A stretch of DNA of 64,000 nt from Brachionus manjavacas (GCA_019054805.1 JAHQIY010000001.1:3486501-3550500), one strand, 5' to 3'. Shown: positions 47,094 to 60,380, counted from the first letter of the stretch. Translations and numbers: made by a program. The notes: generated from the letters alone by a model not told the origin.

Positions 47094-47246
47094 CTTGGCT
47101 AAGAAAGGACATGCTTTCTATACTTTTTCATATTTATTAATAGTTTAAATGTTTATTTTATCTTTAACATTCCCCATTCCCCAAACCAGTGCTCCGCTCC
47201 GGACCCCTTTACAGAAGAACAGAAAGAATGTCCTTTCTTACCAAAA
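47094..47246. repeat. Inverted repeat with GC-richer loop
   Basis: TTGGCTAAGAAAGGACATGC at 47095 is followed by TTTCT, and AGAAAGAATGTCCTTTCTTA at 47221 is followed by CCAAAA. The arms pair over about 24 bases with one mismatch and one single-base gap. The loop of about 100 bases includes a GC-richer segment (CAGTGCTCCGCTCCGGACCC). Confidence 0.75.
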
Positions 47247-48688
47247 TCTTAATGATAGATTAAAACAACAATCCCATTCTTGGAATAATCTGCTTTGATA
47301 AACGCCTAAAAATAGTATGATAACTTTTAAAAGTCTTTTAATAGCAATATAGAATATTTTAAATTGATAGTAAAAAATCTTGTCATTTTAATAGACTAGA
47401 ATTGTTTGAATTTTTTTATTTAAACAAAAATTTGATAAGACAAATTAAAACTCATCACACTTCAGTTCAGTTTTAAAATTTGTAGACTGTTTTTAAAATA
47501 ATTTTTGAAAAACTCTTCAGTCCTTAGAAGAAGAAAAAAAGCACTCAGTATATGCTTTGAAAATCCATATAAATACTGCACATTCTCGAGCATTTTAATT
47601 TAAAAAACAATTTTCAATATTAAGCTAGAAAGGCTTTAGACAACGTGTTGCAAAGATGTTTACCATTAATCTGTCAATCCAATGATTTAAAATGATATTA
47701 ACTAATTTCTATCGGTCTGAGCAACATTTTTTCTCCAAACTCCTCAAAACGATCATCAGCCGAGCTTAGCAATAGCTTGATTGATAGGACATTTTTAGAA
47801 TGAGGACAAATAAGCCCGATGACCTACGATTTATCACGCTACTCTTCATTAAGTGATGAATAACTTTTAGTCGAACAAAATTTTTCATAGAAGTCTAATG
47901 ATGATTTGATAAATCACCAATTTGCTGATTAATAAATCATGTTGACGATTCATCACCCACCTTCTGATGACTTCTTAACTTTAAAAAATCCTATGATGAT
48001 TCGATGACGAGTCTGCACAAACCAGTAAGAGTTGTCTGCCGCTTAGTTCTTAAGCTGGCAGTCTGACGACGACTGGTTTAAAAAAGATGACAATCGAGGC
48101 ATTTGTCTGAGGATATTGCTTTTTCAAACCAGGTTTATGAATGATGATTTCGAAATGTAGGCATGGACAAATGATCACTGTGATTATAAATCATTTCACA
48201 TTATCTGACCATAAACCTTCAACCACTCTTTTCTAGCATGTATCGAAGCCAGCTTAACTAAATTATAGTTAAAATTGGTCAAATTCAATGCTTATAAAAA
48301 CAGGCTGCTACGGTCGCTGTTTATATTCTGTAAATATATACTACAGCATTACCAAAGCTCTCGACAGACTGATAAAAAAAATTGAACAAAAAAAATTTGA
48401 AAAAAATTTAAATTTTTTGAAAAAGAAAAATATTTGTTGAAGAGAAATTTTGAAAAATAAATATTTTGCCAAAATTTAATTAATAAAAAGCCTTTGGTGT
48501 TTGTGGCTCGCCTTTGGCTAAATTTATATCAGCTTGTAAATATTTAAACTATTGCCAAATCTAATGCACTCTTGATTGACAATCATTATCATTTTTTCTT
48601 CTACGAAACCAAAAAAAAATAATAAAAATAATAAACGCTTTATAAATTACCAAATTTGTTGTTAATAATATTTTTTGGAATAATTCAC

Positions 48689-48702
48689 ACAACCATGGCA
48701 AC
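48689..48702 (+). promoter_or_regulatory. X-box-like RFX site
   Basis: ACAACCATGGCAAC fits the RFX X-box GTNRCC-NN-RGNAAC at 10 of the 12 constrained positions (the first two bases differ). It stands about 195 bases before the start codon of a pitchfork/CIMAP3 homologue, where X-boxes of ciliary genes are often found. The function is inferred. Confidence 0.4.
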
Positions 48703-48895
48703 TAAAGCCCAAGCTTGAAAAAATATTTATCAAAACTCTTTATGATTTAAATAATTTAAACAAACATCTACTAGTTCTTGATTATAGTCTCGTTCTACAT
48801 TAAAACCCGAATCAACAAAACGAAAAAATATTAATTTATTTAATAATCATTGAGAAGAAAAAAAAAAAAAGATGCTTTTTATGGGATTAGAGGGC

Positions 48896-50090
48896 ATGAA
48901 TGAGCGTAATTGGAAAAATTTTTGGAAAAATTTATCTAATTTTTATTTTTTTAATCAGCCTCGAGCAAAATATGCTTTGGAACAGGCACTGACCGTCCGA
49001 CATTTCCGGACCAAATAGCAAATGACCGCTTCGGCAATGAAAACACTCCTTTCCGAGGAGTCAAAAATGTGTATGACAAAACTATTAATTAGAAATAATT
49101 TTTATAGTAGATAAAATTTAAGGGGACCTGGTCAATACGACAACCACATATTTACCACTTTTACCAATTTTAAAAAACCAATCAGTACCAAAGGATACGT
49201 GGCCAGAACAGGTCAAAAAGATTTTTATCAACTAGTTGTATGTTTTTGCATTTAATTGATTGATTAAAATATTGATTAGCTAATTTAAGGATCGGGCACC
49301 ATCGCCGACCCTTTACCAAGACATAAACAGAGCGCCCATCAAAAAATCCCTAAAACCTTTTCATAGCTCGTCAAATAGATTCAAAAAAGAGGCCTCCTTC
49401 ATTTCACCGGGGTAATTAAACAGCTAAAAAAAAAGTTATTTATTTTTATTTTTTTTTATTTTTTTTTATTTTATTAGTCCTGGATGCTATGAACATCAGG
49501 TTGAGCGAAACCGTAATGTCCAAGCTCTTCACTCGTTTGGCGGAAGGACAAAATCAGTGTCTCATGTTGACATAAAGTGTATAGTCCACCAAAATATTAT
49601 TGTTAGTCTGAGTGAGCGGTGTCTATAAATTTTTTGTTAAACTAGTTTTATTAAGTGCGATAATTGCGGCGAGAAGCCCGAGGGTGACTTTTTTGAATAC
49701 AAGTCTAAAAGTTTGTGCTCTCGATGCTATGACTATAATTACAAATGGCAAGAGAAATATAGTAGAGCGTAATTAATTTAAAAAAAATTTCTAAATTTTA
49801 ATTTAATTTTAAATTCAATTATTTTCTAGTTATTTAACATCGTTTAGAAAGACCAGAGACTGCTCGTTCATGCATGAACACGAGGGAACTACCGCTGTTA
49901 TTCAAGTAATCTTTTGTTTCACCTTATGCTCGAACTATAGAAAAATCAAAACTACAAACTAAATTATTTTGGTCTACAGTTCGACTTCGAGTTAATTGAG
50001 TTAAATGTTTTTTTTTAACAGAAAATTAGTGATAAAGAATTGAAAAAATTGAAGCAAAAAGAAGCTTATCTAAGCTTGTACTGGTCTTGA
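48896..50090 (+). CDS. CIMAP3: Pitchfork/CIMAP3-like ciliary protein
   Basis: Eight small exons: 48896-48905, 48959-49070, 49123-49237, 49290-49411, 49478-49601, 49656-49768, 49830-49905, 50022-50090; all phases fit, 246 residues. It follows pitchfork (PIFO): CFGTGTDRPTFP near the N-terminus, PFRG then GPGQYDNH, an I/K-S-x-KGY segment (ISTKGYVARTGQ), a (T/S)P-x-x-YQ repeat (APSPTLYQD), SPGPGCYE, and the C-terminal EAYLSLYWS (AYLSLYYN in human). The GPG-Y repeats are those of SHIPPO/STPG microtubule-associated proteins. Pitchfork acts at the basal body and cilium during disassembly, and CIMAP proteins are found in axonemes. Unlike human PIFO (191 residues), it has an extra segment with C-x2-C-x16-C-x2-C (162-185), a likely zinc knuckle. 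The weakest joins are the 10-base first exon and the GTTAGT donor at 49602. Confidence 0.75.
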
Positions 50091-53000
50091 ATAAAATTTT
50101 ATTTTGTAAATCATTTACTTTTTAATAAAATTTAAATTTTATTTTGTTTTTTTTTTTCGAAATTTTTGCGAAGAAAAAAAAATGCTGAATAAACCTAAAT
50201 AATGCTCTTCAATCTCGCTAAATTGAGAGTTTTCCTTAATTACAAAAAAAAATTGCATGAAAATTGTTTACCTAAACATTTTTTATTTTTATTAGAGGTG
50301 ATCTAATGATATTTTCAATTAGTTTTATTTTTTTTTAAATAAATGAAAAGAAAAAACTAGAAAGCAATGATAAAAATACTTTAAATTTTTTTTAAAAGTT
50401 AGGCAATGTACAAATTGCTCGGCAAAATCGATTAGTTTGAAATAAAAAACACTTAGCCGAAATTTGGTTTTTGAAGGAAGTTGTAAATATTATTATTTGT
50501 TAAATATATTATTTGGGTAAGAATTTAAATTGGATTTTAGATAAGAAAAAAACGAATCTCATATGTTGCTTGTAGTAACTATTTTCTCAATCAAAAATCT
50601 AAAAAAAACATTATTTTAATTTTTTTGAAAATTCGACATTAGGACTTTTTGAGGATCACCAAAATCAAAGCTCTTAAATAGTAGTAATTTGATTTAAATT
50701 TTAGATTAATCAATTTTCATTGTAGAAAAAGTTGTATTCAATAAATTAAAATTTGAATAAAATAAATTATTTGAATTTTTTCCTAATCAAAATTCACAAT
50801 TTGGATCAAGTGTTGCTAAAAAATCTCAAGGCATATTTTAGAAAATTTTCTAGATTTTTGAATGAAAATCAATTGACACTCAAAGGAAATTTTCTAAATG
50901 ATCCGAACGTGTTTTCTCCACCCGTAATTAAAATAGAACTTTAATTAATAGGTTTTTATTTTGAACAAAAAATACTAAATATTTTAGATTTCTATTTTTT
51001 TACTAGCTAAAATAAAATTTTAATCTGTTTTATGAGCATTTATCTATTTAAAATTTTGATATTTCAAAAGGGACATATGCTAATTTTGGCATTTTGAATC
51101 AACGCTTTAAAATGCCTCTAAGAAATGTATGACGTGCGCACATTACTAAATGTCAGAGTCGATGGAACTTTTTTTCATCTTTCGGATCTGAATGTAATTC
51201 AATATATTCTCATATAAATTAATGTCGGTGCTCAGACAAATTATTGAGAAATTATTTTCTCCATATCTAATTTAGCTAATAAAGATGAATGCAAAGCAGC
51301 AAAAAAGGTATTCGGACAGATACGATAAGATAAATCGATAATCGATTTAGATTTTTTAACAATTTTTGTGTGTTTATTTTGATAAGACTGACTATTATTG
51401 CTTTACATAATAATCTTGCATAAATGAGGTTCAGCTAAACTCTGGGCTCACTGCAAACTTAAGAATTATATCAATTTGTTAATTTGATTAATAGATAGTT
51501 TAAGGCAAAGTAATTCGGAGGGCTCTTCGGACCGAGAGTTTATGCTGATAAAAAAAAAAACTTATTCAAAAATCGCTTTTAATGGATTAGACCTAATCAG
51601 CTGAATAGTAAATAAATATTTAACAAACTAGCATATTTTTTTATCATTTAAGTCTTTTCTTAAACTTGATGCTCATTTTAATCAGCTAAATGAATGCGAC
51701 TTTGTTTACACATTTCTATGATTAAAATTTCAGCTTGTAATCACCAGACAGATGAAATTTGAGTGCCAAGCGATTCAGATGTCGGCCAGTATAGCAACAA
51801 AACATAGCCTCAAAAAATAGACCAACAGATAGTGTTCAAGGTTTATTAAACTTGGTAATTTACCTTTAAGTAGAACTAATGCGATTAAGATTTTTGCGGG
51901 AATAGAGGAAGATATGATTTTAAAGTAATGACTAAAAAAATCTAATTTCCCTCTTAGAACTAGTCCATTAAGCGCTAATTGTGCTTTTAATCAATATTTT
52001 ATGTCAAAAGTTTTGCGGATGTTAAGTTTGGAGCATTTTTTGCAAAGCTTTTTTTTTTTTAATTTTTAATTTACAACTTTTAGTAATGAAATTTTCGGGA
52101 TTTTTTAAACGAATTCTTATAAATGTTATAAACAAAATGGATGCGTCAAATTTCACATTAGCAAAATTTTTTTCTTAAAATCTTTAGGAAAATTAATTTT
52201 TAAGATTTTAAGAGAATAAATTATGAAAAAAATTTTTTTTTAAAATAAAATCAAATATTTGTTGCTAAATTTTTGTTTAAATTAAATTAATTTTAAAAAA
52301 ATTAAATTAATTGTTTAATTGATGCTCGATAAAGAGACTCGAAATTCGAATTATAAGGTGTCAATATGTGACTAAGTACACAAAACCATGTTTATGGCGT
52401 CATTTGTTCCAGAACGCGAGCAAAAGAGTTTTAAAGGATTATTTATATTAATTTAGGCACTAAGTATTGGTCAGACATATGCTCGAGCTATTTCCGCATC
52501 GATTCAAGAGAGATTTTTAATTTAATTAATTTGTAATTAATAAGCGGTATGAAGAGGAGAAGAGGGAACATTTAAAATAATTCAATCAAATAAATAATCG
52601 ATTTTTTGTATTTCTTAAATTTTTTCTATTGTCTATTATTAATCTATGTTCTTTATTGCTTTGTTATGTAATCACCATCTTAAATCAGACAAACTAGTTG
52701 CCTGACAAACACAAATTTCCGATCCAGACCCTTCTGAGACTCAATCAATTATTCAAGCTTGTTCTAGACTTGATCGGCACGAATTTTATCTCAAACTTTT
52801 CTAGATTCTTATCCGAATCTTATCGAATCTTATCTCTACACATTAAAAAATAGTATTTTTTTACACTAAATTGACCATTAAAGCGATGAAATTCGATGCT
52901 AGAAAAATTTAATAAATTATGAAAAATTTATTTCTAAAGTCGGAACGATGAGTGCCGCAATAAATGGTCTATTTAAACGATGATAGATATCATTTGAGCC

Positions 53001-54315
53001 GACATCAATCAATAAAATTTCAACAACTTATTTCTAATTCCAATTATGATGACAATTCAAATATTTTAAATATTAAATTAAAAAGAAAAAAAGCAAATTA
53101 ATATTTTATACTTTTATAATAACGAAAATACAACCCTGATGGAATTCAAATTTCTTTTTTTTTTCTACAAATGCAATAAATTAAGTTTATTTGTTTGCAT
53201 ATTTTTAAAGGTTAAACTATAAATTAAGGTAAGCAAATAAATAGAAACTAACAAAATAGTTCCTAATGTTACGATTGCGTAATCAACCACGCCGGGTTAT
53301 TTTTAAAATTCTTAAAATTAGCTTAATAGAAGAAAGCAAAAAGTTGGTGAAATTTTCTAATTTTTCCTATTTTCTGGAAACTTGGTTGTCATGGCAACCG
53401 AACACCGGGCTCAATTATCAAGGATAACAAAAGAATGACATTTATCACTGGCACCTAGGTGGTGGTTAGCCAAAGTTTATTTGTTTATTATAAAAACTAA
53501 AATGCCAACAGGTCTAAGCAAATAGAATAGCCGAATATAATCTCGTTTAGTTTATTTAATTACGAGGCTTGACCATACTAATGATGTTTGTCATTTGTAT
53601 TTGTTCCCGGACAACATTTAGCCAAGCTTGCTATTAAGCTTTGAAATTATCATAAATTATAAAAGTATTAGGTGAAATCAAATAGATACCTTTTTATTAT
53701 TATGAATTTTGTCTAGATAAGAAACCTTATCAAAGTTAGAGTTTACTAAAAAAAAATAATATTTTTCTGATGCAATTAAATTGCCAAGTCTGGCCCTATG
53801 GAACCATAATTATGAATAATCGATTAGTGCACCCTCTGTTCTCTTTTTATAATGACAATAAATTGCATCGGTTTCAAATAAAATATACCTATTTTAGGCT
53901 CACTCTTATGCACACAATAATGGGATGTTCAGGGTGCGCCACTTAATTTGAAATTTATTTATATGTTTAATTATCTATATTTTTCCAAAGTAAATGGATT
54001 TAACCTTGTTATAATTTTTTATTTTTTTTTAAGTCTATCTTTTTTTAAGTTTTTTTTTATAAATGAATTTTTAGAGCTCTTTTTTGTTCTGTCAAAAGAA
54101 GATCGATAAGTCTAGAATAGCTCATTAGAATGCTTAATTAATTTTAAAAATAAGAAAAAAATTCATGTCGAAGCATATTTTCAAGCAAAAATTAACAAAA
54201 AAAAATTATTTATTTTTTATTTTTAGATATAAGTTATGTAAAAAAAAATTTTTTTATTTATTTTGAAATGGATTGAATTTTTTCAAGGAAAAGAAAAATT
54301 TAAAAAAATAAAACT
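50091..54315. other. AT-rich intergenic region
   Basis: A desert of 4.2 kb. I saw no exon with splice borders and family match on either strand. A 63-codon open frame at 50753-50944 is unsupported. Direct repeats of CGAATCTTATC are near 52815-52835. The one clear regulatory-looking site is the X-box-like palindrome at 53385. The promoter of the RIPOR gene should lie in the last kilobase. Confidence 0.45.
53385..53398 (+). promoter_or_regulatory. X-box-like RFX site, near-palindromic
   Basis: GTTGTCATGGCAAC matches the X-box GTNRCC-NN-RGNAAC at 11 of 12 constrained positions and is flanked by G and C so that the imperfect palindrome spans 16 bases. It lies about 0.92 kb before the RIPOR start. 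Whether it serves RIPOR is inference. Confidence 0.5.
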
Positions 54316-57300
54316 ATGTTCGCCTCTAACTCGTATTCATCCGCTTTAAACACAGCCGAAACAGCGTATTCGTCGTCTTCATCATCGGCATACTCGTCAC
54401 CACCCGGTTCTCCTTTCATTTCACTTCCCATAGCGCAGCCAATTATCGGACAAAAACGCTCACAACGCAAGCAAAAAAACACAGTCTCTGTCTCATTTTC
54501 GTCAAATAACATGAGCTCTATTTTGTCAGCGCATTCTTACGAACAAGTGACCTCCACTCTGCCCAAGAACGCCTCAACATACCAAGCATCAAGTCCCATT
54601 TCGCCGGACAACACACAGCTTTTAAACACCAAGAAGATTGTCCCAAAAGCGCCGCGACCTCAACGAACTATTCTAATACTTGACAGCGTACTGTCCGGTC
54701 TTAATTTGTGCATCGAGGACTTGAGGAATAAAGTCAATGAATTGACCATTGCTGTCACAAACGGCTATAATGCCATGGCCAAACAACTGCTACAGTCCGA
54801 GTCTTATTTAAGACACTTGGAGACCAGAATTACAAATTTGTTAAAGTTAAAGAATAGTTATGTTATTCATTTGAAAATGAGAGAGGGCATTCAAAATATG
54901 TACGAAGCGTATAAAAAAACGCCGAGCAAAAATCAAGTGAAAAATTTGGCCAACATTAAGTCAGGATGGAAGGAATGCATCAGAGTAATTTTTTTTAAAT
55001 TTAAAAATAAAAAAAAAGTCAAAAATAACTTTTCTTTACAAAATTAATCAATGGTCTTTAGATATTAATTTTTTGGATAAGTTTTAGAATTGATTTTTGG
55101 ACTGGGTTTTTTTTTTCTATTCATTTTTAATATTTAATTATCGTTGGAGATTGATCAGTTGGATTTATGCTTATTCCTGGAAATTATACAGGATTTAATT
55201 CGGATAACAACTATGTCCGAGTGTTTTTCAAAGTTTATAAGATCAGCTCTCAGTGAATCATTCAAATAAAAAAATTAATTTTATTTTTATTTTATTGTAA
55301 AATAGAAAAAAAAAATTTATCAGGTTTTAGATAAGATTAGTAAAGTATTGCCAAAAAAATCTGTAATTTTAATTGAGTGATTCATTTGGCCAAATTAATG
55401 GTATTTGACTTCTCGAATAAAGTTTGATAATTTTATACAGTCAATGAAAATGAAAGCAGTTAAAGTTGACAAATAAAATAGTTTTTCTAATACTGAGCAA
55501 ATTTTTTTTTTTTTTATTTTTAAATTTGTATAACTGTTATAAATGAATTTCAATTAAAAATTGAAAGATTAATCATGCATATCTAAAACTTGAGTATATC
55601 TGGATGAGAATTAAAAAAAAAAGTTTTTTCTAATTTTTAGATCGTTTTACGCAATTTAAAATTTATATGAAATGATCTTTTTTTTGTAAAAAATAATTTT
55701 AGTGTCTTTACGATAAAAAAAAAAAAAGATAGTACAAATTTTTGGTATTATTTATTAATATTTGATAAAAGTTCAAACAAATTAATTGTGAGATTTTCGA
55801 TTTGTGAATAACTAATAAAATTCCTTTGGCAATCAAATATCTTAATCCCTAAACCTCTAAACACTCAGAGGTCTTGAGATTAAATTATCACTTTTCCTGA
55901 TCTTTTTTTTCCATTTTCTCATAAAAAAATACTTTTTGAATTTGAAAATACTTCATTATAATATGATTGAATAAAAATACAAAATTGAAAATTTTCTTCT
56001 TACTATCAGATGCTTGAGATTTTTAGTTAGATTTGATAATTTGGGTCGAAAAAAAATAATTTTTATTTTAATATTCAATTTTACTTATGGCCCATAATTT
56101 TTCTCACCGCTATTTTAATAAAAATAAAGTTCTAAATTAAAAGACCCCGGACCACGACTGGCTTCACCCGCCTCTAATTTAGTGTTGAATGAGTTTTTAT
56201 TAAAAGTAGCGGTACCAAAACATTATTTCCCTTTATTTATTATTATTGAAATTGAATAAAATAAATTTATTTTTTTTTCTAATTGGAAAAACAAACTAAA
56301 TGAATATTTGTTTAGACTTTATGTTTGATAGAAGCGCAGACCGAAACCCTACTGGGAACATTCAGATTTCAAATAGAGAGTAATCAACGATATATTATTT
56401 TTTTCAATTAATTAATTAAATTAAATTTGTTAGAGTTGATCGGCTTCGCTCGTCTATGTCCTGGTGATATTTATCAAATTCAAATCAAGTACGGTTCCAA
56501 CTCAAAATTTCGCACTCGGACCAAAATAACCAAAGACTGCAGCCAGCAATGGGACAACACAAATTTCACATTTAAAATCAGCATTCACGACCATCTTCAA
56601 ATAAAAATAAATGAGATAAAATTTTTTGGCAAAAATGTGACCATAGGCGAACGCTTCTTTGACATCAAGGACTTGTTCTCGACCACCCAAACGCAACGAT
56701 TGACTCTGAACGCCAACACCAGTGGATCTATCAAACTAAGCATGCTGATCACTTGGATGCCCTTTGAAAGCAGCGAAGACAACTTCACATTTTTTAATCC
56801 CACCCAACTGCTGACCAAAAACCGCACAGTGCCCAAGTCGAGCTCGTTTCAAAGATCAGCCGAACTGCCCTCTCAAATAAGACCCAGCTCGCTCTATCTG
56901 TCCGACATTAATGAAAATAAAGAATTAAATTTCTCCACCATTAGCCACGAAGACCCGGAGCCCAAACTTAGCACTCTAATTTCGTCAACGAGCACTTCTT
57001 CGTCCTCTTTGGAAAAAACTAGCCAAACCATTGACCCAAAAGCAGACAGCCGTAACAGTATCAAAAGTGTTTCGTCCAACGAGACCACAAACAGCTTTGA
57101 TTATTCCAAATCGGAAAGTGCTTTGTCCACTGAATCTGAAGACATCGAGCCACAAGTCCAAAGTGTTCTGAATGAACTAATTGAAAAGATCGAAACTCCA
57201 AATCTAGTCAATTTAAAATACAAAATTTTGAAAAATAATTTAAATGATTTAAGGTCCATCTACATAGAACTAAATGATTTATTCAATTGTTTGATTAAAT

Positions 57301-58391
57301 TTGACGCTCTATGCGGAAATAAAGATGATAATACAGACATCATAGATGGCCTGGATTTAAATTTAAATTTGAACGAAAATCAAAGTGTCAATTTTGAGCA
57401 AGTGCTCCAAGAGTACTTTGATTTTTTGAATTTGGAAAGTGACGTAGAGAGTGTTAAGCTCTTTTCGACTTGTACGGAGCCAAACGAGGCTGAAGCTGGT
57501 CCACTGGTGATAAACATACTCGACTATGATTGTTTGCTAATCAATCATTTCGAGCGAATCAATCAATTGTTAAACGTGAGTTTTATTAAAATTTAGAAAT
57601 TTTTTTCCTTAATTTGAGAATTTAATTTTTTTTAATTAAATATTTTTTTTAATTTAGAATTTAAATTATGTAAGCAAAAATCAATTTTCAAATTATGTAA
57701 TTAATGAGAACCAGGCCAAGTTTGAGCAAGTCATTCTCGATTCATTGAGTTGTGAGGAGCAAAATTTGAACAAAATTTACAAATTTTTTCACATGAGTAA
57801 AAATATTCAGCCCAGTTTGAGCAATTTAATTAATTTAATGAACAATGCTGATTATGGGAATCTGTGGCTTGAGTCTATAGAAGCAGAGAGGTTTTTTTGC
57901 GCAAGATCTTGCTTGCTAAAGGATAAAATTTTGCACCATTTTGACCACAATACAATTTTATTTACGCAATTAGTCGATTTTGTTCTCGAGTCTTTCTCTT
58001 ACAAGTCGTTTGTTAGCATTTTTTATTTTGACACTATTTATGACTTGTTGAAAAAAATCAGTCAACTGGTCGATTCGAATATTTTGAGTAGCAATTTTTT
58101 TGAGAATTTCTTCAATCAATTTGAAAATGAAAAAGATAAAATTTTAATTTTAAGGAATTTTTTCACACAAATTGTTGATCATTTGATCCAAAACGAAACT
58201 GATTTTAAAAGTATTTTTAAAGTTTTTTTGAATTTTTTATTAATTTTTTTTTATAAGATTTTATTGATAAAAATAAAGAAAAAAAATTATTTGTGGATCT
58301 AAGCGCTGCTTTTGTGCTTCAGGATGCCATTAGCGAACAGCATAGTGGCAAATCAAAGCTTGTTGAGTATCTGATTCAGATTATAAAATAA
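54316..58391 (+). CDS. RIPOR: RIPOR/FAM65 family Rho-interacting polarity regulator
   Basis: Five exons: 54316-54984, 56316-56379, 56434-57575, 57658-58221 and 58323-58391, about 835 residues. The introns are 1.33 kb and then 54-101 bp, all in phase. A Ser-rich N-terminus (1-110) is followed by the helical RIPOR N-domain (MREGIQNMYEAYKKTPSKNQ, GWKECIRTLCLIEAQ), then TETLLGTFRFQI and GFARLCPGDIYQIQIKYG, the family's signature join, and a C2-like region to about 360 (SQQWDNTNFTF, TSGSIKLSMLITWMPFES; family: KLQLEVQWNPF). Ser/Thr-rich linker, then a Leu-rich helical C-terminal part. RIPOR proteins bind active RhoA/RhoC and help set polarity; RIPOR2 also acts at hair-cell stereocilia. The C-terminal half is shorter and more divergent than in vertebrates. 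The donor of exon 4 (GTTTTT at 58222) is weak. Family certain, last exons fairly sure. Confidence 0.88.
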
Positions 58392-60380
58392 TCAAGCCAC
58401 AAAACAGTAAATTCTTCGGCTAATTAAATTCGGTATTCGTCGGCATCTGATCGTTATAAACTTTTTTTTTGTACAAATATTTTTTGCAAGGAATCCGATT
58501 ATTTTTATAAGGCACTAGTCTTTAAATGCCAAACTTTTCTTTTTGTCCATTTATTTGAATAAATATTTAAAAAATCAACTTTCTTTTCAATCGGAAAAAA
58601 AGGCTTGAAACTATTTTATTAACCAAAATTACTTTTTTTACTTCTAAAATAATATTTTATATAAATGCATTTAAAAAACCTTTTTTGACACAAGAATTAT
58701 TTCCAAATTTTTCACCAAATTCTAAAATTTGGAAAGTAAATCTGATAAAAGTTTTATTGAAAGAATAGACACTCAAGACACTAAATCAATTGCTAGATAA
58801 AGATAAAGACGCCGAGTATTGTTGAGTTTTGTATTCATTTATGATATTTCAATTTTTTTGTTAATTAAAAAAGTATTTTAATATTGAGAAGTCTTTCATT
58901 TCAAGTCCTAAAAGGTGAAACAAAATTTTTTTCATTTAACCATTCAGTTTTAAAATATATAATAAAAAATCTCTAATAAATTTACTATTTCTTATTAAAT
59001 TGTATGTTAATTTAGAAATGCATTTTAAATTTTTTGCTGTTAATAATTTTCAATTATTTAAAAAATAAGGCCCCCTAAAAATTTAAGTTAGTTTTATGAT
59101 TAAAACCACCAAATTTGGGATTATGTAAGTAGCGGTCACATAATTTAATCATTTAAATTCAAATTAATAAAATTTATTAAATATAAAAACATTTTAATTA
59201 ATTAAATTCATAAATTGCAAAAAAAATATTATATATATTAAATTTAGATTAAAAATAATTATTTAAAATTTAAGTCAATAAGTTGTTCGATATCCACTGA
59301 ATCGATCAGTAAAGATTGGATCTCTATTTAAAACATTTAATTCCCATTTATAAGATGGAAATTTTAAAAATAATAATTTGGTTTTATTCAAAATATTTGA
59401 GACCCCTAGCATCGGGAATTTTTTTGTTGACCACCTCCTAAGATTTTGGCTTTCCTAGGTTTTCATTTGCGTAAATTATAAATTTGAATAGATAAAAAAA
59501 AATGAGTCATGAAATAGTGTGGACGTTTCGTATTTCCGGAACCTTATTTTTGATTTAAAAAAATATCTAGAAAAAAAGTATTAATCTACCCTATGTAAAA
59601 TTGGATATATTTTTATGAAAATTATGATTAAATATTTTCAATTGAGATCCCATGATTTTTTCTATTTGTATCCAGTCTTTAGATGCACTTTTTTTCTTTT
59701 TATTTCGTTTATTTAAATAAATATTTTAAAAATAAATTTTTTGCTTTAATTTAATTTTGCCTGAATCAACAAAATCAATTAAGAAATATTTGACTAAGTC
59801 TTAGCATTTTAATTAAAAATATTTAGAGAAAGTCTTTTGAAACAATTTTTATGTCTATTTATCAATAACTTTAATCAATATTATATTTATCAATAAATAT
59901 TCTGTTTTTTGTTAGTTTTAATTAATTTAAAAATTCACTTTAAAAAAGAACTTTATCGCCATTACTTCTTCAAAGCTTACTTTTATTTTTTCCTTTAACT
60001 CTGAGTTAAATAAAATTTTGAGGACATTTTCAAATTTTAAATTAAAATTAGTTCTGGACTAAATTGACCAAGAGAAGAAGAAATTTAAAATTGAATAATA
60101 AAAATATTTTCTCACCTAAATTTTTTTAGCTAAAATGCACTTAGACATGGTTAATATAAAGTATTAGTTATTAAGTATTTATTATTTAAATAAATGCATG
60201 TGCCTAACAAGCCGAAAGCAATTTTGTAATAAAATTTCAATTTGCTTCAATGGCAAAATCGCTAATGAGCGTAGATGCCCATACTATTTGATAAGCTTTT
60301 GATAATTTTAAGCCTAGAGTGTCCAAGTATTTAAAGTCGTAATTTTTATTAATAGAAAAAATAAGAAATTAATTTATAAA
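58392..60380. other. AT-rich intergenic region
   Basis: About 2 kb with no gene supported. The first part holds the RIPOR 3' end. No repeat or RNA gene was noticed. Confidence 0.5.

Larger units (their letters stand above)
46123..48895. other. AT-rich intergenic region with small repeats
   Basis: No firm gene. A run of about 50 codons ending at 46526 (with RLNWNLFPNKDERAKIAQVF) is open but not recognised. A 25 bp inverted repeat is at 47094-47246. The stretch 47860-48010 is rich in TGATGA/TCATCA motifs. The right end holds the probable promoter of the pitchfork homologue, with an X-box-like site. Confidence 0.45.

Noticed and set aside
48694-48717. ATGGCAACTAAAGCC as the start of the pitchfork homologue
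   Set aside because: It runs into a stop after seven codons with no donor site. The ATG at 48896 with a GTAATT donor joins in phase to the next exon, and the first ATG overlaps the X-box-like site.
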